Shown: positions 50,342 to 60,568, counted from the first letter of the stretch. The stretch is 64,000 nucleotides of DNA from Bacteroidota bacterium (GCA_016713525.1 JADJOZ010000033.1:62001-126000); one strand, 5' to 3'. Numbers and translations: made by a program. Notes: generated by a model from the letters alone, not told the origin.

Positions 50342-50971
50342 TCAGTTTCTTTTGTTAAATTTAATAAGTGCTTCAGTACGGTTGTGCACGTGAAGTTTTT
50401 CATAAATATTATAAATGTGAGAACGAATGGTTGAAATGCTGACGAAAAGTTTAGCCGCAATATCTTTGTAACGATATCCTTCAGAAAGAAGAATCAATAC
50501 TTCATGTTCTCTTTCTGTAAGATCAAATTCGTTTTTTTCAGTTTTATTTTTATTAAAACTTGCGACTACCATTCGTGCAATGCTGCTGCTCATAGGTGCG
50601 CCTCCATTATGCAATTCATGAAGTGCTTCAATAAGTTCTTCGGGAGGCGATTGTTTCAGAAGATAACCATTAGCACCTGCTTCTAATGCTTTAAACACAT
50701 TCTCATTATTTTCATAGATGGTGAACATCATGATAAGAACTTCAGGATATGCTTTTTTTATTAATCGGGTGCAGGTGATGCCATCAGTTCCGGGAAGATT
50801 TACATCCATAAGGATTAGATCGGGCTTATTAAGTTTAATGTATTCCAGTGCTTCCTCCCCGGAGGTAAACCCTTTTGCAGAAAAATCGGGGTATTGATTT
50901 ATCAGAAAGGCATAGCCTTCCATGATTTCCTTTTCATCTTCAATAATCAATACTTTAATCCGCTTATCCAT
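50342..50971 (-). CDS. NarL/FixJ-type response regulator
   Basis: This 209-residue regulator has a receiver domain with EDE, phospho-acceptor Asp56 (LILMDVNLPG), Thr in MFTIYE and Lys in GYLLKQ. The LuxR-type helix-turn-helix starts near residue 147 (LTEREHEVLILLSEGYRYKD, then IAAKLFVSISTIRSHIYN). It follows the large propeller histidine kinase by 62 bases and pairs with it. The sequence resembles the regulator at 42435 (shared GGAPMSS/GGSPMSS-IAR region), so the two probably arose by duplication. Confidence 0.9.
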   Translation of the reverse strand: MDKRIKVLIIEDEKEIMEGYAFLINQYPDFSAKGFTSGEEALEYIKLNKPDLILMDVNLPGTDGITCTRLIKKAYPEVLIMMFTIYENNENVFKALEAGANGYLLKQSPPEELIEALHELHNGGAPMSSSIARMVVASFNKNKTEKNEFDLTEREHEVLILLSEGYRYKDIAAKLFVSISTIRSHIYNIYEKLHVHNRTEALIKFNKRN

Positions 50972-51033
50972 ATTATATAACTATCAAAGATATTGAGTGG
51001 CGTTTGATCTTTTCTAATATAAAAGTATGATTT

Positions 51034-54021
51034 TTAGGAATTTTCAATATTTTTAAAAACAAATTGGTATTTAGTTCCTTTTCCTCCCAAACTTTCCATT
51101 TTCATAGTGCAATTTATTTCTGAAGCTCGTTTTCGGATATTTTGCATTCCGTTACCACGTGATCCCGACTGGTCATTTGGAATCCCCTTGCCGTCGTCAT
51201 TAGTGCTGAGAATCAGATGGTTGCGATCCATTTTAAACGTAATCGCAAAATTACTAGCCCCTGAATGTTTAAAGGTGTTTGTGCAAAGCTCTTTAACGAT
51301 AAGAAAAATATTTCTTCGTTGTTTGGCATTGAATACCAGATTGTGATCACCCGGAATTTCATTAATCAACCGAAAAGTGATGGAGGTATCACTAAAATAG
51401 TCGAGACCATATTTGTTTAGATATGCTACCAGATTCGCAACATTATCATTTTCAGGATTCAAGGCCCAGATAATATCATCCATTTTTTTTCGGGCAGCAT
51501 ATGCATAGCCGGATATTTTATCGAGTTGTGCAAACGCCGGATCAGCAGCATCCATGTGATGTTTAGAGAAATCGATACTTATAGAAATCTTGGATAAATC
51601 ACTACCGACATCATCGTGCATATCCGCTGAAATCCTGTTCCTTTCATGATTTAATGCCGACTTCTTTTCCATTAATAACATCAGTTGACGATTTTTTCTG
51701 CGACTCAGATAAATGATAATTAATGAAACGGAAATAAGTGTCAGAATTAACGACGCAGCAATAAACCACCATGACAAATAGAAAGGGTTATCAACACTAA
51801 AATTCAAGGTTTCAATTTTTGACCAATCGCTGTCGCCTTTTTTAGCGCGCAATTGTAAAGTGTAAGAGCCACCCGACAAGTCCGGAAAAATTAACTCTGT
51901 TAGTTTGGTCGATGACCAATCTGCACTGTTGTTAAATTTATATTGGTAAACCACATCTTCTTGTTGCGTGAAAGTAACAGCAGTATATTTTACTTTCAGG
52001 AAATTATTTTTATTGGAAAGCTCAATGCCATTAAAATTAATTTTCTCATCTCTGTAATTTTTAATTTCGGAAATGTAAAAATCAGGAGATTTAGAGACAG
52101 ATAACCTTAATGATTTTGGAACAACTGCCAATCCTAAACCGGTTACAACATAATAATTTTCAGTGTCAAAACTCACATCTTTAACTTCATTTGAAGGAAG
52201 ACCGTTCCTATCACTGTATACACCGATGTATGAATAAGAATCATTTCTATATGCAAAAAAAGCAAGACCTTTGTTGGTGCAAACCAGTATGGTGTCGTTC
52301 ATGTGTCTTACTTTCCGGCACGACATGGAAGGAAGTCCGTTTTTTGTGGTTATATGATGCACAATTTTTTCATCTTTCATAAATAGCACACCATCTCCAT
52401 CGGTAGCCAAAGTAATTGTGGAATCTGAAGTTAGACTGATATCGATTACTCTACTTGTAATAAAATCATTTACATGGGAATATTTTAAAGAAGTATTGTC
52501 TTTAAATTTATATAAACCATCAGCCTTTGAGTAAATGATAGTATTATTTCTGAATGGGATGGTTTGAAGAATTCTTATTCCAGAAGTCGAGTAAGATTCA
52601 TTTCTTGTGATGGTTGTTTTACTGTTTTTACCGGTATTAACTTGATATAATTTTTGAGATGTTGAAGCTAATCCAATCCCATCCGGATTAATGTGAATAC
52701 TTGTAAATTTGTATATGCTAAGTCGGTCGATAACGATTTCGGACAACGAATGAGCATTCTCTACTTGGTATTTAGTAGTTTTAAGCAATCCATTATCACA
52801 TAACAGCCAAATATTTTGGAAGGGATCAAGGTAAATTTTGTTTATGTTTCCAATATCTACATGATTTTCGGTTCTGAATGCAACCTTTTTGGTGTTCCCT
52901 TTTTCATATAGAAACAACGAATTATTCGTGCCTCCTAACAAAAATGTTCCAGGACCAGTTTTGCAGATGGACATTAGTGAATTATTCTCGAAAATTTGGG
53001 GATTATAGTATTTCCCTGTCTGGAAACTTTGTGGTAACATATAGACTCCATCATTTCTTGTAGCTACCCATAGGTTATTTTCTTTATCGAATATTGATGA
53101 AATTACAATGCTTTCAATTTCGAATTGATATAATTTCTTTTTGACAGGTTGTAACTGGTAAATGTGCACTCCGGAGTTTGTCGTTGAAATTACCAAGATC
53201 GAATCTTGTAATGTTGAAGTAATATAAGATTCGCTGCTTATACCCGTTCCACTAAAATCAATTAATTTAACTATTTCCCCATGATCAACTCTTCCTATAA
53301 TTGTTTTATTGGCAAAGCAATCAATCCCCGGCGTGGATCCAAAATAAGTTGTGACAGCTCTTTGAACCGATGAATCAATTACGACAAATGCATTTATTGA
53401 TTCATTTAACTGAAGCTTATAATTACCAGAGTAAACATTTATTTTTTTATCAACAGTTTCAGATACACTCAAACAATCTTGTGAGATTATTTGAGAAATA
53501 TTTATATGATAAACTTGCTCCCCATCGAGTAATGCCAACATGTTTCCGATAGAACTGAACCATATCCTGTTCCTTGAATCAACAAACATATTTTCGAAAC
53601 CTGACCCAACATAGAGCTTTTTTAAAAACGCATCTGTTTCTGAAGTATGAATGCTATTATCTTTAAGAGAATAAAATGACAAATGCCCATTGAAACTTAA
53701 AAACCAGATTCGTTGAAAAGGATCTTCATAGATTCTTAATATATCATTGTCTGGTAACCCTTCTTTTCTTGTAAAATTAGCGAATGTTGTTCCATCAAAT
53801 CTGCTAACACCCTCACTGGTAGCTATCCAAATGTACCCTTTGCTATCCTGAAAGCACATATAGGTATTCATACCGGCAATACCATCTGAAATAGTATAAT
53901 GCCTGATGCCTGCTATTTGACCCGAAACTACAAATGCATGAATTATCAGGATGAAACTTAGTAGCAATTTCTTCCTGATAATTATTTTATAGGTTTTTAG
54001 AGATATCAGTAGGAAGTTCAT
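51034..54021 (-). CDS. Two-component-regulator-propeller histidine kinase
   Basis: This 995-residue sensor has a signal/membrane anchor (LLLSFILIIHAFVVSG), about 600 residues of Reg_prop repeats forming a periplasmic propeller (DSKGYIWIATSEGVSRFDG, then KEGLPDNDILRIYEDPFQRI), a Y_Y_Y domain (LKVKYTAVTF, VYQYKFNNSA), one membrane segment (WWFIAASLILTLISVSLII), HisKA_3 with the phospho-His in RISADMHDDVGSDLSKISI, and an HATPase domain (VKELCTNTFKHSGA, TNDDGKGIPNDQ, SRGNGMQNIRKR). This architecture is typical of Bacteroidota sensors of polysaccharides or envelope signals. It has no receiver of its own and is paired with the regulator downstream. Its ATG overlaps the stop of the small upstream gene (ATGA). 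Confidence 0.9.
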   Translation of the reverse strand: MNFLLISLKTYKIIIRKKLLLSFILIIHAFVVSGQIAGIRHYTISDGIAGMNTYMCFQDSKGYIWIATSEGVSRFDGTTFANFTRKEGLPDNDILRIYEDPFQRIWFLSFNGHLSFYSLKDNSIHTSETDAFLKKLYVGSGFENMFVDSRNRIWFSSIGNMLALLDGEQVYHINISQIISQDCLSVSETVDKKINVYSGNYKLQLNESINAFVVIDSSVQRAVTTYFGSTPGIDCFANKTIIGRVDHGEIVKLIDFSGTGISSESYITSTLQDSILVISTTNSGVHIYQLQPVKKKLYQFEIESIVISSIFDKENNLWVATRNDGVYMLPQSFQTGKYYNPQIFENNSLMSICKTGPGTFLLGGTNNSLFLYEKGNTKKVAFRTENHVDIGNINKIYLDPFQNIWLLCDNGLLKTTKYQVENAHSLSEIVIDRLSIYKFTSIHINPDGIGLASTSQKLYQVNTGKNSKTTITRNESYSTSGIRILQTIPFRNNTIIYSKADGLYKFKDNTSLKYSHVNDFITSRVIDISLTSDSTITLATDGDGVLFMKDEKIVHHITTKNGLPSMSCRKVRHMNDTILVCTNKGLAFFAYRNDSYSYIGVYSDRNGLPSNEVKDVSFDTENYYVVTGLGLAVVPKSLRLSVSKSPDFYISEIKNYRDEKINFNGIELSNKNNFLKVKYTAVTFTQQEDVVYQYKFNNSADWSSTKLTELIFPDLSGGSYTLQLRAKKGDSDWSKIETLNFSVDNPFYLSWWFIAASLILTLISVSLIIIYLSRRKNRQLMLLMEKKSALNHERNRISADMHDDVGSDLSKISISIDFSKHHMDAADPAFAQLDKISGYAYAARKKMDDIIWALNPENDNVANLVAYLNKYGLDYFSDTSITFRLINEIPGDHNLVFNAKQRRNIFLIVKELCTNTFKHSGASNFAITFKMDRNHLILSTNDDGKGIPNDQSGSRGNGMQNIRKRASEINCTMKMESLGGKGTKYQFVFKNIENS

Positions 54022-54341
54022 TTAGGAAAGTTGTTCATTATACGGGCCTCGTAAGGATAAAGACCAGGTCGTGAATAAGTTTTGTTGTTATACTTCTTTA
54101 CATTATAAAATTCAATCTCATATAGTTTTGGAGAAATGGCTGATATAAAGTCGATCATTACAAATGTAACGGAAAAAGCGTCAGAACCTAATATCCAGAT
54201 AGGGACTTTGTAGTAAGATAAAATACTGATTTTTTTTTGTGCTATGAAAATAGATAATCCCCAATATATATTCCAAAATATTGAATAACAACAATTTAGA
54301 AATTTATTAGTCCATTGAAGGAAAAGGGATGTCCGAATCAT
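54018..54341 (-). CDS. Small hypothetical protein overlapping both neighbours
   Basis: This 107-residue frame has a hydrophobic segment in its first half (FWNIYWGLSIFI, ILGSDAFSVTFVMIDFISA). Its start overlaps the end of the upstream gene by 35 bases, and its stop TGA overlaps the kinase ATG (ATGA). The overlap favours a real, translationally coupled gene, but I recognise no family and the frame could be accidental. Confidence 0.4.
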   Translation of the reverse strand: MIRTSLFLQWTNKFLNCCYSIFWNIYWGLSIFIAQKKISILSYYKVPIWILGSDAFSVTFVMIDFISAISPKLYEIEFYNVKKYNNKTYSRPGLYPYEARIMNNFPK

Positions 54342-55308
54342 CCAAATGGTCGCCTAAATAGTAGTCATTTATTTCAAACATATTATTGGTCCAAACGGCG
54401 CAAATAGTCTTAGTTTCGGTACCCCCTTTTTTGGTCAATATTTTATGGCATAAACTACCTGATTTGTTGTCATAAAACAATCCATAACTATTTCTGATCG
54501 ATGATGTGCCCCAAACAGAGCCAATGGTTTTAGTGCTGACAAGCTTCATCAGCATTCGATTATCTGCCAATTTATTTTCAAGTTTATTGTTTGAGTCTGT
54601 TAGGTAAGCCATTCCTTTAAAAGCGTTTATTGGTTCCCAGATATCTTTTTGTGTGGCGACTACTAAGGCTGATTGCCCTGATTGATTCAAGTCATCCTCA
54701 ACAAGTAGCACATGGTTAGCGTCTATTCTGTACAATCCTGAAATTGGTACTCCGTTGGTCTGAATTTGGCGTTCAAAGACAATTTTATTTTTACCAATAT
54801 CTTTAATGAAGTAAAGCGTTGTATTATTTATAACATAAGAGTAAATCGCAAAATTCAGGTTATCAGATTCAAAACGCTCTATATATAACAAAATAAAATC
54901 GGGGTGACTGTAATTATACAAACCATAAAAGGAAATGGATTCAACAACTGGTAGATTCAGAGTTGAATCAGGATTAAGTCCAAAATAATATTTTAAAGAA
55001 TGAAAAAAGTAACTATAGTTGTTAAACCAATAACTACTCTTGTTCGTTTTTGCCTGCGATTTTAAATTATCAATCGATTTACTTTCCGGATGTAAAACAA
55101 ATTTTCGGAAATCATCTTTTACCTTTTCAGTAAGTGATTTTGTAAGTTCATCCGTTTTAGGTAGTGAATCAATTTGGTTTCGATCATAAAACACAAAATG
55201 CGTTAGTGTTTTTCTGAAGGTTTCAAGTTCCGTTACCTGACCTTTTGATGTTGATGAAAAAAGTATGATGAAAAGTAAACAAACAGGTAATATTTTATGG
55301 TTTCTCAT
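54307..55308 (-). CDS. Hypothetical secreted protein
   Basis: This 333-residue protein has a signal peptide (ILPVCLLFIILFSSTSKG) and a mixed alpha/beta body (SISFYGLYNYSHPDFILL, ANHVLLVEDDLNQSGQSA, then IGSVWGTSSIRNSYGLFYD). I recognise no family. No sorting domain. It precedes the small protein and the propeller kinase in the same direction, and the short overlaps suggest one transcript, so it could be a partner of the sensor (inference). Confidence 0.6.
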   Translation of the reverse strand: MRNHKILPVCLLFIILFSSTSKGQVTELETFRKTLTHFVFYDRNQIDSLPKTDELTKSLTEKVKDDFRKFVLHPESKSIDNLKSQAKTNKSSYWFNNYSYFFHSLKYYFGLNPDSTLNLPVVESISFYGLYNYSHPDFILLYIERFESDNLNFAIYSYVINNTTLYFIKDIGKNKIVFERQIQTNGVPISGLYRIDANHVLLVEDDLNQSGQSALVVATQKDIWEPINAFKGMAYLTDSNNKLENKLADNRMLMKLVSTKTIGSVWGTSSIRNSYGLFYDNKSGSLCHKILTKKGGTETKTICAVWTNNMFEINDYYLGDHLDDSDIPFPSMD

Positions 55309-55387
55309 ACTTCTTTAATTGGTATATTTGGTTGAATGCACAAATATACCATTTGAATTCGAAAGCAGCCTTGTTATTATTTAAATA

Positions 55388-55422
55388 AATGGCGCAACAA
55401 CTATCAGATTGCTGCGCCATTT
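55388..55422 (-). terminator. Terminator of the T9SS protein gene
   Basis: Stem AATGGCGCA-A-CA / TG-C-TGCGCCATT immediately after the stop of the gene that ends at 55426. The following T-run on the minus strand is weak (ATTTATTTAAAT). Confidence 0.6.
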
Positions 55423-55425
55423 ACA

Positions 55426-57090
55426 TTATAATTTTATAAATTTCTCTGTTAGGGAATTTCCGGTGCTATTTGTTATTTTGGTAATGTAAGTTCCGGAATT
55501 AAAATTGTTCAAATCTATATCTAGTGAGTTCTCATCTGATTCACCGGTTTGGTACACAATCTTACCCTGTAAATCATAAATAATTATCGATGATAAATTT
55601 TCTTCAGACTGAATGGTAAGTTTGTCACTTGCCGGATTTGGATAAATAGATAATTGAATATTATTTTGGAAGTTTGCTAAACGTGGTACAGTTGGGATAG
55701 CATATTTGATTATGAAGTATGAGCTTTTATAATCAAGGTAAATAGGATAAATGGCCTCTTGTCTTCCTACCCAATAAATTAAATTACCCGGAGCATCGTA
55801 AACGAAATCGATAGCATTTGTTGCTTGTGATGTTACTGGGAAAGTAGCTGTTTCGGGGTGTAGCATGATATCGGTATATTCCAGATTCAATCCGGTATCA
55901 TATTGAGCCATCACACTTCTTTTCACAGTACTTCTTGTAAAGCCGCCAAGGTAAATTCTTCCATTGGCTGCATAATAAATTCCAACAGCTTCATCATCTG
56001 CATTGCCGCTGCCTCTGTAGTATTTCGTTCCAAGAACAGCACCGGCAGGACTGTATTTTCTTATCAGGATATTTGTGTTCTGCACACCTGAATTAATATC
56101 CGTTACCGTATGAGCAACATAAATATTTCCCGAAGCATCAAAGCAAAATTTCCCTGCAACATCAGTAGTATTGGCCGTTCCTGCAACATACTTGGCCCAC
56201 AATTTCGTACCTGTTGAGCTATATTTAACCAAATGTGCATCCTGATTACCAGCAACTCTTTCGCTGGAACTTGTGAAGTATACATCTCCAACTGCATCCA
56301 CATCGAAATAACCAGGATTATCCATCAGATTTCCCGGCTTTGCATCAAAATTCTTTTTCCAGAGTTGTACTCCGACAGGACTTATTTTTTGTATCGTAAT
56401 GTACACTCCATTTGTTCCGACCGTATTATATCCAAAAACATAAATCTCACCTGCTGCGTTGCATTTTACCTTTAAAGGAATATATGTAGTGATTGGCAGG
56501 GTAAATACAAGTCCGCCAACATCTGTATATTTAATCAGGTTGTAACCATTTTCACCTTTATAACACAACAGGTGAAGTGAACCACCATGTGCATGCACGT
56601 CAATACTTTCATCATTTTGAAATGGAGCCCCTGAAGAACTAAAAGCATAAATTTTCCATTGTTCGACCATTGAAGGGGAGTACTTTACTAATACAGCATC
56701 ATGCTTATAAGTGTCGTTATAATAGTATGTCCCCGCCGCATATAAATTGCCTGCTGCATCTTTAGTAACTGCTTTAATATTATCGTACTGTTTGAAATCA
56801 GGCGCCACAATGTTGTCGGAGATCTGAATCCGGGTTTGAGATGCTCCCCAGTGTTTACTGACAAAACTCTTTTTATAAATAAGTCCTCCCGGATTGAACC
56901 ATCCCGAAGACTCACCTATAAACAGCCCATTATCATCCGTTGGAGTTATTTTTACATCCATTCTAACGTCAGAAGTGATAGGACTAGGTAAGAAATAAAC
57001 TTCTTCTCTTGTTGGTTGTGCAAATGTTTGATTGGTCAGCATCATCCCTGTAAGGATTAGCGTGCTGTAAATGTTTTTTCTGGTTTTCAT
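55426..57090 (-). CDS. T9SS type A sorting domain protein with propeller-type repeats
   Basis: From Met at 57090 this is a 554-residue secreted protein with signal peptide MKTRKNIYSTLILTGMMLTN. Repeats of the type AGNLYAAGTYYYND, DAVLVKYSPSMVEQWKIY, GEIYVFGYN, GVQLWKKNFDAKPG, GDVYFTSSSERVAGNQDAHL suggest a beta-propeller (SBBP-like). The end is a type A sorting domain (LSIYPNPASDKLTIQ, IYDLQGKIVYQ, SLTEKFIKL). It is transcribed alone and diverges from the heme operon. Confidence 0.8.
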   Translation of the reverse strand: MKTRKNIYSTLILTGMMLTNQTFAQPTREEVYFLPSPITSDVRMDVKITPTDDNGLFIGESSGWFNPGGLIYKKSFVSKHWGASQTRIQISDNIVAPDFKQYDNIKAVTKDAAGNLYAAGTYYYNDTYKHDAVLVKYSPSMVEQWKIYAFSSSGAPFQNDESIDVHAHGGSLHLLCYKGENGYNLIKYTDVGGLVFTLPITTYIPLKVKCNAAGEIYVFGYNTVGTNGVYITIQKISPVGVQLWKKNFDAKPGNLMDNPGYFDVDAVGDVYFTSSSERVAGNQDAHLVKYSSTGTKLWAKYVAGTANTTDVAGKFCFDASGNIYVAHTVTDINSGVQNTNILIRKYSPAGAVLGTKYYRGSGNADDEAVGIYYAANGRIYLGGFTRSTVKRSVMAQYDTGLNLEYTDIMLHPETATFPVTSQATNAIDFVYDAPGNLIYWVGRQEAIYPIYLDYKSSYFIIKYAIPTVPRLANFQNNIQLSIYPNPASDKLTIQSEENLSSIIIYDLQGKIVYQTGESDENSLDIDLNNFNSGTYITKITNSTGNSLTEKFIKL

Positions 57091-57317
57091 GACTATTTTT
57101 TTTTTCAAATATAGGTTCCCGTTGGAGCCTGGTATCGGTAAATTAAGTATTTGGTAGGCAGAATTTAGAATTTGGTCATTTTATTGAGAATTCATGTAAG
57201 CCGCTTTTGTACTCAGTCAGCTACAGCACTCCATTTTTAACAATCCCATATGGCCCATTTTGTCAGAACATTGTCACAAACCCCTGAAACCTGATTTTTG
57301 TCACTTGCATCAACTCG

Positions 57318-57346
57318 TTTGAAAGCTTGTTGCCTCTGTAATTTTG
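57318..57346 (+). promoter_or_regulatory. Bacteroidota-type promoter of the heme operon, leaderless
   Basis: TTTG (57318-57321), a 17-base spacer and TAATTTTG (57339-57346) match the -33/-7 consensus well. The GTG start at 57351 follows four bases later, so the transcript would begin at or beside the start codon. No Fur-box-like sequence was recognised. Confidence 0.65.
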
Positions 57347-57350
57347 CACC

Positions 57351-59564
57351 GTGAAATTTATAAAGCACCTGTTTGCACTTCTTTTATTAGTTCCGTCCAT
57401 TTCCATGGCCCAAAAGGTGATTGTCACTAATAAGGCTGGAGAACCGGTAAATCAGGCTGTTATAATCATAAAAACAGCTCAGGAAGTACATCCTTTAATC
57501 GTTTTAACGGATAATAATGGACTTGCTGAAGTAGGTACATTTCTTAGAAAAGTACAAGTTGTGGTGCGCCACGTATCGTTTGTTGATTACACGGATTCAC
57601 TAGATCAGATTTCGGCTGATTTAAAAATCAGGTTAACAGAAAAAGATGTTAAGCTGGATGAAGTTGTGGTAACATCTGAATTTACTCCAAAGACGCAAAG
57701 TGAATCAATTGCACCCGTAACCGTAATTAACAGGACACAAATAGATAATCAGGCAGCATCAAATCTGGAATCGGTATTGAGTCAACAATTAAATATTCGT
57801 ATTTCTCAGGACGGAATTTTAGGATCGTCGATGTCGATGAATGGATTAAGCGGGCAAAATATTAAATTCCTGGTAGATGGTGTTCCGGTAACCGGTCGCC
57901 TGGATGGCAACATTGATTTGAGTCAGATCAATCTGAATAATGTTGAACGTATTGAAGTTGTTAACGGACCAATGGCAACTTCATATGGTACGGATGCAGC
58001 GGGTGGAGTAGTAAATCTAATTACACGTCAATCGGTTGATAAAAAATTTGAAACCGGAATTAATACCATGTATGAATCTATCGGGCAGTACAATTTTGAT
58101 GGCTTTGCAGGATTTAATACAGGTAAATCGTCAGTGTATGTGAGTGGAGGAAGAAACTTCTTTGATGGCTGGTCATCAACTGATACAGGTCGTTGGCAGG
58201 AATGGAAACCCAAAGAGCAAATTTTTGGAAATGCCAGATATCGTTGGGTAGGGAAAAAAGTTGTGGCTTCATATTCAATAAATGTTTTTGATGAAAAACT
58301 TTCGAATAAAGGCACCCCAAGAATGACACCTTATGCTGCTTATGCTTTTGATGAATATTATAAAACGCAGCGAATTACGAATCAGATTCAATCGTCATTT
58401 ATTCCCGGTCGTGATATGTTATTGAGCGCTATGTTTGCTCATTCATATTATCAGCGAATTAAAAACACCTACATCAAAGATTTGACAACTTTAAACGAAT
58501 CGCTTGTTGCAGGTAGTGAAGAGCAGGACACAACACTTATGCATACTTTCACTGGAAGAGCGACATTCAGTGGGATATCTAAAGATTCCAAAATCAGTTA
58601 CCAATCGGGAATCGATTTGACTCATGAAATTGCAGATGGTTCACGGTTTAATGAAGAAACAAAAACAAGTGGCGACTATGCTTTGTTTTTTACTGCAGCA
58701 TACAAACCAACAGTTAAATTAGAATTTAAACCTGGTTTTAGAATTGCTTACAACACGAACTTTAAAGCACCGGTTATTCCATCTTTTTCTGTCAGGTATC
58801 AACTAAGTAAAATTGTTACAATCAGAGGTTCCTATGGAAAAGGATTCCGGGCTCCCGGTTTAAAAGAGATGTATCTCTACTTTGTAGATATCAATCATAA
58901 TATTCAGGGTAACGAAAACCTGCTTCCTGAATATTCCGATAATTTTTATGTTTCTGTATCTGCAGAAAATAAAATTAACACTATTACCCTCAATCATGAT
59001 CTGTCAGGATTTTATAATTCAATGCGCAATCTGATTACACTTGCACAACCTGATCCTGAAAATTCTTTATTCACTTATGTTAATCTTGGAAAATTTTCAA
59101 CACATGGATTAAATTACCGGATCAATGGATCGTACAAGGGATTTAGTGCCGGTGCCGGAGTTTCATATACCGGTCGCTATAATATTTACAGTGATAGTGC
59201 CGATTTCGACCAGTTTATTTATAGCCCCGATTTTTCTGCAAACATACAATACCATCTCACGAAAGTGAATATAACGTTCTCAACATTTTTTAAATTTAAT
59301 GGTAAATTACCTGGATATAAATTGAATGAAGATGGAACTATCACACAATTCACCAATAATAGTTACCGGTTTTTAGATGCTTCTGTCAGAAAAGGATTTT
59401 TGAAAAACAGAATTTCATTTGCTGCAGGAATTAAAAACATTTTAAATGTTACCAATGTGAATGCCATGAATGCTGCATCTGCACACAGTGCAGGTAATGA
59501 TGAACAGGCTGTGGGAACAGGAAGATCATATTTTGGTAAACTCACTTTCATATTTGGCAAATGA
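57351..59564 (+). CDS. TonB-dependent receptor (HmuR-like, heme uptake)
   Basis: This 737-residue outer-membrane receptor starts with GTG. Signal peptide (FIKHLFALLLLVPSISMA), a carboxypeptidase-like beta domain (KVIVTNKAGEPVNQAVIIIK), the plug domain (DEVVVTSEFTPKTQ, NIKFLVDGVPVTGRLDGN, VERIEVVNGPMATSYGTDAA) and a 22-strand-type barrel ending in an aromatic C-terminus (YFGKLTFIFGK). The heme assignment rests on context: the stop overlaps the start of a HmuY gene (ATGA), so receptor and hemophore are translated together. It would move heme across the outer membrane using TonB energy. It is near the usual length of such receptors. Confidence 0.9.
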   Translation: MKFIKHLFALLLLVPSISMAQKVIVTNKAGEPVNQAVIIIKTAQEVHPLIVLTDNNGLAEVGTFLRKVQVVVRHVSFVDYTDSLDQISADLKIRLTEKDVKLDEVVVTSEFTPKTQSESIAPVTVINRTQIDNQAASNLESVLSQQLNIRISQDGILGSSMSMNGLSGQNIKFLVDGVPVTGRLDGNIDLSQINLNNVERIEVVNGPMATSYGTDAAGGVVNLITRQSVDKKFETGINTMYESIGQYNFDGFAGFNTGKSSVYVSGGRNFFDGWSSTDTGRWQEWKPKEQIFGNARYRWVGKKVVASYSINVFDEKLSNKGTPRMTPYAAYAFDEYYKTQRITNQIQSSFIPGRDMLLSAMFAHSYYQRIKNTYIKDLTTLNESLVAGSEEQDTTLMHTFTGRATFSGISKDSKISYQSGIDLTHEIADGSRFNEETKTSGDYALFFTAAYKPTVKLEFKPGFRIAYNTNFKAPVIPSFSVRYQLSKIVTIRGSYGKGFRAPGLKEMYLYFVDINHNIQGNENLLPEYSDNFYVSVSAENKINTITLNHDLSGFYNSMRNLITLAQPDPENSLFTYVNLGKFSTHGLNYRINGSYKGFSAGAGVSYTGRYNIYSDSADFDQFIYSPDFSANIQYHLTKVNITFSTFFKFNGKLPGYKLNEDGTITQFTNNSYRFLDASVRKGFLKNRISFAAGIKNILNVTNVNAMNAASAHSAGNDEQAVGTGRSYFGKLTFIFGK

Positions 59565-60568
59565 GACAGCTGTTAGTTTACATATCACTTTTAATTTTCT
59601 TCGCTTCCTGTGAAAAGGAAGATGAAAAAGTAGTTTTACCACCTCCGGGAGAAATTACAACCATGACAGCCGCCATGGGTAATAATTATGACAATCAGGT
59701 TTATGTTGATTTTGAAACCGGACAACAGGTTAGTGTTCCATATCGTTCATACGATTTAGCATTCGAAGCATCCGAAACCGGATTCAGAGTTTACCTGAAT
59801 ACCGGCAAGCTAATGTTCATAGTGAATACCGGCTCAACCGATATACTTAACGCCGACACAACCGGATTGACATGGATGACAGACCCGGATCATTTGTATG
59901 ATGACTCTACGGCCTTTGGTAACTGGATGGATTTTTCCGGGAATTCTTTAAACCAGGTGTTTGTTATTGATCGTGGAAGAACGGAACATTTTGGTGCCAA
60001 CAGATGGAGAAAAATGCAATTACTTTCTGTTAATGCAACAGAGTACAGAATTAAGTTTGCTGCATTCAACACTCCTAATGTAACGGAGTTCGTACTACCC
60101 AAGAACTCCGATTATTCCCTGATGTATTTCTCGTTTGAGAATAACGGACAATTGGTTCAGGTTGCTCCACCCAAAAATTTATGGGATGTGGTATTCACCA
60201 AGTTTACGCACACTTATTATTCAGAACCGGTAAATTCACCATATCGGTATTATATAGTTACCGGTGCATTGCTGAACCGCTGGGCGGGATGTGAAAACAC
60301 AATCATGCAACAGGATTCTACTCCGGGATTTAAATCTTTTGAGACAATAACGGGACAGGATATGGGAAATTTTCCGTTTTATAAGGAAGCTGCGATAATT
60401 GGATTTGATTGGAAACTATATGACTTTAATCTTGGTTATATAATTTATAATGATCGCTATTATGGGTTGAAAGATCCATCAGGATTCTACTTTAAAATTC
60501 GCTTCCTCGATTTCTATGATTCACTCGGTAATAAAGGAGCTTGTTTGTTCGAATATCAACGACTTTAA
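59561..60568 (+). CDS. hmuY: HmuY family heme-binding lipoprotein
   Basis: This 335-residue lipoprotein has lipobox FFASC (Cys near residue 16). The HmuY-type beta domain shows DNQVYVDFETGQQVS, YDLAFEASETGFRVYLNTG, FDWKLYDFNLGYII and the terminal FYFKIRFLDFYDS, all typical of the family. HmuY proteins take heme from host or community proteins and pass it to the TonB receptor encoded just upstream; the heme ligand residues cannot be fixed from this sequence. The overlap with the receptor gene (four bases) ensures linked translation. About 25 bases separate it from a second HmuY-like gene. Confidence 0.85.
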   Translation: MRQLLVYISLLIFFASCEKEDEKVVLPPPGEITTMTAAMGNNYDNQVYVDFETGQQVSVPYRSYDLAFEASETGFRVYLNTGKLMFIVNTGSTDILNADTTGLTWMTDPDHLYDDSTAFGNWMDFSGNSLNQVFVIDRGRTEHFGANRWRKMQLLSVNATEYRIKFAAFNTPNVTEFVLPKNSDYSLMYFSFENNGQLVQVAPPKNLWDVVFTKFTHTYYSEPVNSPYRYYIVTGALLNRWAGCENTIMQQDSTPGFKSFETITGQDMGNFPFYKEAAIIGFDWKLYDFNLGYIIYNDRYYGLKDPSGFYFKIRFLDFYDSLGNKGACLFEYQRL

